A stretch of 64,000 bases of DNA, from the NCBI GenBank assembly GCA_017654935.2, contig CM065687.1, positions 14,382,144 to 14,446,143 on the forward strand, read 5' to 3'. The stretch comes from Phymorhynchus buccinoides. Lineage: Eukaryota > Mollusca > Gastropoda > Neogastropoda > Raphitomidae. Numbering within the stretch: position 1 is the first letter of the stretch; each line of letters begins with the position of its first letter. The notes below the pieces were generated by a model that saw only the letters and a list, made by a program, of their open reading frames with translations, was not told where the DNA came from and did no database searches. The translations under genes were made by a program, and so were the position numbers. This document shows, piece after piece, positions 55,720-64,000 of this stretch.

Positions 55720-56600
55720 CTAAATAAGCCGTCAAGCTTTTTGGCAGTCCCATCGAATCATCAATTTTTATTTTGTATCTTTGATCAAGGTGTAATCGGT
55801 TGAATTTTCCTATCATACAATTTTAATCAATGCTTCTAAATATATTTATAAATTTTGGATGATTATCTAGACGATTTTTGAATGTATTAGTATTGGGTGC
55901 ACATTTTAGGTCCACTGGTAAATCATTCCATAGGTTAGCAATTCTGTTAGTAAAACAATATTTTTTAATGTTAGTGTTATATCGCTTAATGAAAACCTTA
56001 CCATATGAATTCCTTGTTATATCATATTGTACAGATTGAAAGAAATCATCCCATGACAAATCAACATGACCATTAAATATTTTATATGCTTGAATCAGGT
56101 CTCCCCTGACTCTTCTACCTTTAAGGGAATAGAGATTAAGATAAAGAAGTCTGTTTTCATAAGTCATATTTCTGCATTTTTTAACAAGCTTTGAAGCCCT
56201 TCCTTGAACTTTTTCAATAGCTACCGATTGATATTTATATTTAGGATACCATATATTGTTGCCATACTCTAAATGTGACCTTACTAGTGCTTTATATAGT
56301 TTGGTAAATATGTCATAATCAATATTAATAAATGTTCTTTTAATTAACCCTATCATTTTATTCGCTTTATTTACGCAGCTTTGAATATGTGCATCAAAAG
56401 ATAAATCTTTATCAAATATAACTCCCAAATCCTTCTCCTTCTCACATGTTATTAATGAAACGGGGACATCGTTCTTAGTCATAGTATAATCTTTGTTTGG
56501 ATTTTTCCTACCAGCATGCATAACCTTGCATTTATCTGTATTAATATATAAATATAAGTTTCGGTTTCCAATCCAGTCTATGCTTTGGTGCGTTCGGGTC
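55720..56600 (-). mobile_element. LINE ORF2 C-terminal part with 3' UTR, inside repeat X
   Basis: The minus-strand ORF (stop at 55823) reads NTDKCKVMHAGRKNP, EKDLGVIFDKDLSF, SHLEYGNNIWYPKYK, LYSLKGRRVRGDLIQAYKIF and finally FTNRIANLWNDLP, LKCAPNTNTFKNRLDN. This is a CR1-type ORF2 end, with its RT core missing. At its high-coordinate end it joins leader repeat X at about 56565 without linker. It is an open but truncated frame of about 250 codons. Confidence 0.8.
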
Positions 56601-57010
56601 AAAGTCATGGGGATCAGTGTGTTCTGGGGAGCTGTCGGTGGACGGTCGTGGTGGCGCCCTCGGAGGAGGACATCACTCACGCTGGCTCCGCGACTAAGAG
56701 AATAGTGTCGTCAGTAGGGGGCTTAGTAGGTCAGGTCAGGTCAGATCTTCAGGGCAGCCAGGCCTCGCGGCCTCTTGATGGTAGTAGGTGGTGTCCTGAA
56801 CAGGCTCCACTGAACTCCACCGAAGTTACTCAGCAGAAGTGCAGTGTCTCCTCGGCTGGTTGCCTCCTGACGGCCTAACATAGATTCACTCCCCTTGGAC
56901 TGCTGGTCTTGGTTTCTGCGACTTGAACAAACCTGGGTGTAGCTGCAAATTGGGATTCGGAACGAGCGGCGTGGGAGCAACGCCACTGTACAGCCCAGAA
57001 GATGGGACAG
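56577..57010 (-). mobile_element. LINE leader repeat X, proximal half, inverted
   Basis: The reverse complement equals 45541-45930, from CTGTCCCATCTTCTGGGC to GATTGGAAACCGAAAC. A small duplication of the local GTAGTAGGTGG/GTCAGTAGGGG region with a GGTCAGGTCAG run is inserted at about 56730. Confidence 0.8.
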
Positions 57011-57019
57011 AATCAATCT

Positions 57020-57480
57020 TCATTAACTCAAAAACGGCTGAACAGATTTCCTTCATATTTTCAGACTTTGCTCTAAAGTACATTTGCAGCATTTACGATA
57101 GATTATTGAACCGAAGGTATGAACCGGAAGTGCCCCAGCTATAATGGTCAGACAACTTATGCTAAATAGTTAATATAAAACCAATTGGGCAAAATGTGGC
57201 TGAACATGCAAAATTTGGCCAATTTTTAATCTTGAATATCTCGGAAACAGCTGCACAAAATACAATCATATTTTCAAATTTACTCAGGAGTTACGGTGCA
57301 AAGCTTCCATGTCAAACCCAAAATCGGAAGTGGGTTGGAAATGGCCAAATTTGGGTAAATTGTAATCTTAAATAACTCAAAAACGGCTGCACGAAATGCA
57401 TTCCTATTTTGTGTGATTATTAAAGCCAGTATCACTCAGAGCCAGAAGTGGGGAGGGAAAGGCTGGTGGAGGGGAGAATC
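57020..57480. repeat. Diverged tandem repeat with AACGGCTG box, 3 copies
   Basis: AACTCAAAAACGGCTGAACA, ATCTCGGAAACAGCTGCACA and AACTCAAAAACGGCTGCACG occur at about 57026, 57239 and 57373. Each is followed by TTC-TATTTT and later by a GGAAGTG box. Similar wording is found once at 7840-7870. Confidence 0.6.
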
Positions 57481-59139
57481 ATGTCATGTTTGTTCTCAAA
57501 GGCAAACATAAGCCCTCTAGTTAAACATTATGATGATTTTTCAGCCAGGTTAATTCAAGCAATGTCATCTGAAGTGATTCAATAATTTATCTTTGCACAC
57601 ATGTCGTTTACATGTATTGAGTGGAAAATACGTGGGAAACACACTACAAGCTACATGGAAGATACAGAGATAGAGTGGTCATTTAAAGTCCAAACAGATT
57701 GACAAATGTACTACTGTTCAGTTTTAATTTCTCATGTAGTACAAGTAACCAGAACAATAGTCTTTTCTCTTTGACGACATCCTTAGTCATAACCGGTGCA
57801 TTGTTCTTCATCACAAGAAAACAGAACATGTCTGCTGACCACTGTCTCTTTTCTTACTTCCACACCCACCACTTGTTTTTAATTCAAGTAATCTCTAAAT
57901 GCCTAAGAGAACTAGCCTACATACTTGGTTTATTTAGTTCATATTTTACAATACTGAATTGTCTACATAAAATTGTATTTTTTAATCTCTGAATTCTTAG
58001 TAACTTGCTGAAAGGAAATATACATCTTATTCTCAAAATTGCATATTAGTTTATTGATTAGCCCAATTATTTCTCGGACCCTTGGCTTAAGGACACAGAT
58101 TGAACATTATGAGTAACAACCATGTGCAGCATTGCCTTCATAATCCATGTTATAGTGGGGGGGATGTGGTATTAGGAAGTTATCATACTTTCTGAAAATC
58201 ATAGATCATATTATGCTTGGATATATAACTTGTTTGATAATATTGTTTTACATATCCAAGACATTTTTTCATTTTTCTTATGCTTTTTACAATCTTCAAA
58301 CAATCAAACTATGATATTTCTAGTACTTGGCGTTTTTAAGATTCAAAGTGTCTGCCTTAATTTACAATTACGTCTGTGGCACACTATGCCTAGAAATATA
58401 TTTTGAGCTGCATTTCTAGCTTTGCTAACAAACATGTTTGAAGAAGAATGCATGGGCGTGTCTATATTACACTGGCAGGAATGGATACAATAACACAAAC
58501 TATCCTTATTGCAAAAGGCCCTATCTTAAAGCAAATCAGTTGAACTTGTGGTGATGCCTGGAAGGAAGACGACTTGATATGCTTAACCTGATGTAGTATG
58601 AAGAATAAATTGGAATTACTGGCATGCCCGACATCAATTGTTTATGTTCATAACATGGTGCCTATTCCATGTAACTCCCTTTCAAAGTGCATAAGGAAGT
58701 GCCTCCCTAACAGAATAACTCACCAAGTAAATATTTACTCTCGCCTACATTATCCTGCTCTTTGTTTCCTTCTGGAATACATATTCGCTACAGTCGTGCA
58801 TCCGGCCTCAGTAAGATTAGATTGAATGGTGTTTGACTGTCTGAAACGGAAGGAGATGGGTATATTGCTACTTGTTTGTCGTTAGTTATGCATGTAAAGC
58901 GAAACTTAAGCAGATCGAATGAAACAGGTTCATACAACGTGTATGTTTGAAAGACAGTCTCTGGTCCTTCACTATCTGCCCCCAACTCCAACCCCTCTCA
59001 CTGCATGTCCATTAGCCTATTAAACAGGTTTGGCAGTAATGGTGGGACGATATTGGTGGATTTTTGTTTTTTTACATTAGACTATTGGTTCTCTGTAATT
59101 CTCTGTCTCTCACCATCTGTGTCTGTCTCTGTCTCTCAC
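57481..59139. other. Intergenic DNA, nothing recognised
   Basis: AT-rich. The longest frames (about 97 codons at 57699-57992) have no domain or splice context. A (G)7 run is at about 58157. Confidence 0.4.
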
Positions 59140-59205
59140 ACAAATTGGAAAAATAGGCTACACCTAATCTTCACCCTTGAAAATAGTTTCGTGTTCAGTG
59201 TTCTC
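59140..59205 (+). mobile_element. LINE 3' tail, second tail family
   Basis: AAAATAGGCTACACCTAATC, CACCCTTGAAAATAG and GTGTTCAGTGTTC lead into a TC tract. Compare 39125-39188. Confidence 0.5.
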
Positions 59206-59301
59206 TCTCTCTCTTTTCTCTCTGTCTCTCTCTCTCTCTTTCTCTCTGTCTCTTTCTCTCTGTTTTTCTCTCTCTCCCCTCTCTCTCTCTCTCTCTCCCC
59301 C

Positions 59302-59350
<49 letters not shown>

Positions 59351-59365
59351 TTGTGTGTCTGTCTG

Positions 59366-59453
<88 letters not shown>

Positions 59454-59458
59454 CCTGT
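59206..59458. repeat. (TC)n-rich microsatellite at LINE tail
   Basis: About 250 bp of CT-rich sequence, interrupted in the first half and nearly pure in the second. Confidence 0.95.
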
Positions 59459-59459
59459 T

Positions 59460-60129
59460 TGCTTGTGTACAAGTGTAGATTTATAATTGCATATTGTTAC
59501 TTTGGTAGATAAAAGGTTTGGGAATTGGTAAAGTTTGCATACAAAATATGCTGGAAATCACTCAAACGTTCTCCCTGACGGTAAACGAGTTTTAAAGGAA
59601 ACACAGATGACTGAACCGTATCAAGCTGACTGCATGTTGAGTCAACGTTGCATCAATATTCAAATTTCATTTGCATTATAGCGGCATTATAGTGACGTCA
59701 CAAAGGGGCCTGTTTCTCACAGAAACCACCAGCTGCGATGGTGTTTCCCATCATTTTATGTTAGGGGAGGGTCTAAGGTACATGTGTGCCAAAGGATGTT
59801 GCTTAAACCCTAAGTGCAATTTACATTTAATAGTTTACAATAAGCGGGATGACTAACCGAAAGTAAAAGTAAAACAATGGCAGAGTTCATGGACTACGTA
59901 GCTTCTTCACAGATCTTAGGCTTACTGTGTTATCAGTTTTGTTTCTAACATGACTTCAGACCACCAAAGTGAACACAACTGGTGTCCACTGTCCTAATCT
60001 TTGAAGAAAATGACGTCAATTATTAATATGACATATAAGTCACAGAAGCGCCTTCAATAAAACGTCAACATTTTCGTCATTTCCTGTTTCAACACAATGG
60101 AAGTATTAGGTCTATTGTTACATTGAAGC
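59460..60129. other. Intergenic DNA, nothing recognised
   Basis: No supported gene or repeat family. Confidence 0.35.
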
Positions 60130-60300
60130 CTACTCTCGTTTGGCGCCCGTTGCGTCATAGCTGTCGACAAGTTTAAGTTTTGCGACATTGACTTTATTAA
60201 AATATAAATACAATTCTAGAAAATCTTCCTTTTTACTTCATCTATAGCAATTTTTCGTGTTCATTTATACAACACAATCAAATTCCAGTGTATCTCAGCA
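60130..60300 (+). repeat. Dispersed repeat, copy 2 (first at 29105-29265)
   Basis: See the copy at 29105-29265. Identity is moderate, with collinear blocks. Confidence 0.55.
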
Positions 60301-60537
60301 TGTTTGCGACATGTTTGCCACAGAGTTGTCATATCCGTTAAGGGGTAATGCCCTTTTGGGGGCCCAGGGGGTGCCGGTGAAGACCCCGAACATTTGTGCA
60401 AATTAGTGATTATAAAAACTAAAATCGAACTTTTGTCTTTTTACTGTTCATTCTTGTATAATGTACATGCTTGGGCAGAGGGTGATTCAGGAAACCCTCG
60501 AAACCCCTCTGCGTCCCCTCCTCTCTCTCTCATGCAG

Positions 60538-60891
<354 letters not shown>

Positions 60892-60999
60892 CAATGTGCT
60901 CATATTATTGAACTAGCCAACTCCCTTATATATAGTCTGCATCCTGTCTTCCTCTTCTTTTGACAGTGTGTTTACTACAAAGCAATAAGTTGATAGATG

Positions 61000-61463
61000 C
61001 AGTCAGTTGAACTGATCTGCCAAAACAATGACAGTGACACATCTATAATTGTGAAAGAAGAAACTTTGCTTCAATCTCTCCACTGGCTCCCTGTTGAAAA
61101 GCGCGTAGAGTATAAACTCTCTCTATTATGTTACAAGTCGCTGAATGGTTTGGCCCCATCATATCTCTCTGATCTTCTATCGATTTATACTCCAACTAGA
61201 CTGCTTCGCTCCTCCTCTGACACTCACGTTCTGCAGATCCCCCGTTTCCGTGCCAGAACTCTTGGCGAACGTTCTTTTTCTTTCCAAGCTCCCTCCTCCT
61301 GGAATGGCCTCCCTTCTGCACTCCGAACCTCAAACAGCCTCTCTTCTTTCAAGTCCTCCCTCAAAACAACTCTCTTCAAAACATAATCTTTCTCATCCTC
61401 CTCCTGCAAAGGTTATCCGTTGAGTCATGTGTGTGTGTGCGTGTGCGTGCGTGTGTGTGTGTG

Positions 61464-61556
<93 letters not shown>

Positions 61557-61690
61557 ACCTTAAGTTCGTGTGAGTGTTTTGTGTGTTGTCCAGCTTTTCA
61601 TTTTGTTAGTATTGTTTTTATCATGATTGTAAGCGCTTAGGGCTTTTGTTAAGATTAAGCGCCCTAAATATTCATTATTATTATTATTAT
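61000..61690 (+). mobile_element. LINE ORF2 C-terminal relic with 3' tail
   Basis: The frame (to 61386) reads LLQSLHWLPVEKRVEYKL, LLCYKSLNGLAPSYLSDLL, YTPTRLLRSS, ERSFSFQAPSSWNGLPSALR and ends SLKTTLFKT, the standard close of a Jockey/CR1-type ORF2. The 3' UTR contains a GT microsatellite. The end reads GTAAGCGCTTAGGGC, AAGCGCCCTAAATATTC and (ATT)n. Everything upstream of LHWLP is missing. Confidence 0.8.
61425..61554. repeat. (GT)n microsatellite inside LINE 3' UTR
   Basis: A GT run with one T7 interruption near 61463. Confidence 0.97.
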
Positions 61691-62395
61691 TATTATTATG
61701 CCAAAGTAATTTCTACTGCAGCTATAATATATGTCCACAGGTTTTTATTCACACGATTTCTCATTTGGAAAACATTTCCTAAAACATAATAAAGCAATTA
61801 AACTTCTTTTGGTCTGCTAAAGAGCTGAATGTCAGACACTATTATGTCATGAGTTCCACATAATACTGACACAACACACAGTCCCAGTAATATGAGCTTC
61901 TCTTCATTTAAGTTGCAATACCACAATCTCGCATAATTTTCCTCTGTCTACTGTAGAGACATTATACGAGTTCTTTCATGACATTTTACACAGCAAAGCT
62001 TACCTGGGTCACTACTTTCTTTCAACTTTCGATTCTACAGCTTTGCCTGGTGACTGAGGCAGCCATATTGTAAATGTGATGCTGCAGTGCAGTGGGATAA
62101 AAAAAAAATGCTTTGCAAAAAAGCCTACGCAATAAAATCAATATGTATGTATTGCAATACAATTACAATAAAGTGTTTTAATTAATAGATAATAAAATTC
62201 ATTTTATGTTTACCTGTTTTATGAAAATTCACTGCTGACTGCTCCTGGGTTAAAATTCGTCGACTAATTTTGAATGTATTCAAGATTATGTTCCACCAAA
62301 TTTTACATTAGTAGCATCAGTTTGAATGGTTTATGCCTTTTGTGGACACTACTTGTCCACCTACTACTACTACTACTCTACTACTGAGTCATTTA
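61691..62395. other. Intergenic DNA, nothing recognised
   Basis: AT-rich with no supported ORF. A short (TAC)n is at 62359-62382. Confidence 0.4.
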
Positions 62396-62399
62396 CTTT

Positions 62400-63096
62400 G
62401 CCTCTGTCACTGGTGCAGGACCTCAGTATCTCAGAGACATTCTTCATGCCTACACCCCATTCCGTCAGCTCCGCTCTTCTGCAGATACCCGTCGCTTGCG
62501 CATTCCGACAGTCAGAACCAAATCCTTTGTCAGCGAGCTTTTGCCTTGCAAGGCCCTACTCTCAGAAACAACTTACCTTTCCCATTCCCAGTCAGTCGGC
62601 ACTTTCAAATCCTCCACAAAAGTGTGAGAAAATGCCTTTTGCGTGGAAAACGCTATTTTTAAAGACCTAGTACGTCACGTGTCAAAATCACGGTTTCCAC
62701 ATGTTTTCCCTCTTATAGCTGGTAAGAAATCTAATTTTGACCAAGTGTTGCTCCCATGCAAATTAAAAATGAGGCATCACTTTAAAGAGCAGCCTCGATC
62801 GTATACGAGGAAAGTCACGAAAACGAGGTATCACTTTAAAGAGCAGCCTCGATCGTATACGAGGTAAAAACCAAGGGACTTAATCCAGCCGGCTCTGTGG
62901 GTCTTTAATGGCTTGTATTATAGTGGAGTGTGAAGGGGGAGGGGGACGTAACTGTAGTTATTGTGATTTCGTTTCGTGTTGTTCTTTATTATATGATAAG
63001 TGCGTTTTGGTTCGTTTGTTTTTTCTCATATTTTTAACTTCGTTGTGAAGCGCTTAGAGCCCCATAAGGAGAATAAGCACTATAAAAATGGTCCTT

Positions 63097-63100
<4 letters not shown>
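62400..63100 (+). mobile_element. LINE C-terminal relic with 3' UTR
   Basis: One frame reads APQYLRDILHAYTPFRQLRS, SADTRRLRIPTVRTKSF, then a frame change to RAFALQGPTLRNNLPF. This is a decayed version of the YLSDLL--YTPSR-LRSS motif. The 3' UTR ends GTGAAGCGCTTAGAGCCCC, AATAAGCACTATAAAAATGG, then the trinucleotide tract. A 54 bp duplication (62770-62873) containing the hairpin CCTCGATCGTATACGAGG lies in the UTR. Confidence 0.65.
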
Positions 63101-63428
<328 letters not shown>

Positions 63429-63899
63429 AACTTATTGACAAGACCAGGTTTTGTCTATTAAAAGAAAGTAACACTAGCTACCTTGCTGTACCAAGCTACA
63501 TTGATCATACTACCACTCCCTTATGCCGGCGCCACACGGCGTCTAAAATCGTATGGGGATGCGACGCGATTGTGTCACGTGAGTCGTGATCCACTTGAAA
63601 TACTTCGGTTAAAAATTCTGCTATTTTCGCTCACTATAATCAAGTAGAACCAATACATTAATTCCACGCGAATCATTACTCACACCGTCAAAATCTCATC
63701 GTATTCAGATGCGACACGTATGTGGTGTTGCTGGCCCTTTAGAGACCCTGGTAGTCAGTGTCAAAGACTGGTGGCTGCAGTGCCGACGGCTCACTGAGCT
63801 CGTCACCTAGGTGTATATCTGGTTGACTGTTGGCTGATTTATCTCTGACAGATAGTCTAGAGAGCAAAAGGAGGGGTTTTATTTACATTGATTGCAAAT

Positions 63900-63902
<3 letters not shown>
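63429..63902. other. Intergenic DNA with a possible MITE
   Basis: 63523-63740 starts GCCGGCGCCACACGGCG and ends GTGGTGTTGCTGGC, a weak inverted match with repeated GATGCGACGCG/GATGCGACACG. The evidence is not enough for a firm element call. Confidence 0.35.

Positions 63903-63973
<71 letters not shown>
63903..63973. repeat. (GA)n microsatellite
   Basis: A 71 bp GA tract. Confidence 0.97.
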
Positions 63974-63975
<2 letters not shown>

Positions 63976-64000
63976 GACTGTAAAGAGCTTACACGCCGTG

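Overview
The window is eukaryotic nuclear DNA from a metazoan, most likely a mollusc and probably a gastropod. The evidence is two large leucine-rich-repeat G-protein-coupled receptors of the GRL101 type (first described in the pond snail Lymnaea), GT-AG introns, long dinucleotide microsatellites, and a dense load of LINE and TIR-element debris typical of gastropod intergenic DNA. Nothing bacterial is present: no operons, Shine-Dalgarno sites or CRISPR. Positions 48371-48870 are an assembly gap of Ns. The species call is inference.

Layout. 1-1027: a ~128 bp satellite. 1092-6330: a ~2 kb tandem duplication full of short inverted-repeat elements and a 95 bp array. 6380-8834: uncharacterised DNA, a 73 bp minisatellite and a LINE 3' end running into (TC)n. 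8950-23175: the gene core. A GRL101-like receptor lies on the minus strand (9701-13124). A divergent, head-to-head paralogue lies on the plus strand (19007-23175) and looks inactivated: one frameshift, one nonsense codon and loss of four receptor microswitch motifs. 23700-24670: homopolymer-rich sequence. 25965-27925: a minus-strand SGNH hydrolase ORF next to a hairpin-bearing 61 bp minisatellite and a low-confidence Lys/Ala/Pro-rich ORF. 28380-31400: a 60 bp minisatellite, dispersed repeats and (GA)n. 32440-34000: a broken Mutator-like transposase behind a splice-acceptor-like site. 34330-39190: LINE debris, a 91 bp tandem array and a well-preserved minus-strand reverse transcriptase. 39359-41182: the last two exons of an ADP-ribosylglycohydrolase gene (minus strand) whose introns carry a hAT-like MITE and, further 5', nested Tigger/pogo-like elements (41216-43781). 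44100-45410: an old ~185 bp satellite. 45430-57010: several LINEs, one with a 5' leader, ORF1 and ORF2, plus a foldback element with a telomere-like centre. 57010-64000: repeats, two LINE C-terminal relics and very long (CA)n, (GT)n, (TAC)n and (GA)n tracts.

Only the plus/minus receptor pair, the ADP-ribosylglycohydrolase exons and perhaps the SGNH ORF look like host or host-like genes. Almost everything else is mobile-element or satellite DNA. The most interesting host feature is the receptor pair, with its CUB-like / LDLa / C-type-lectin-like / LDLa / LRR / 7TM architecture and the decay of one copy.
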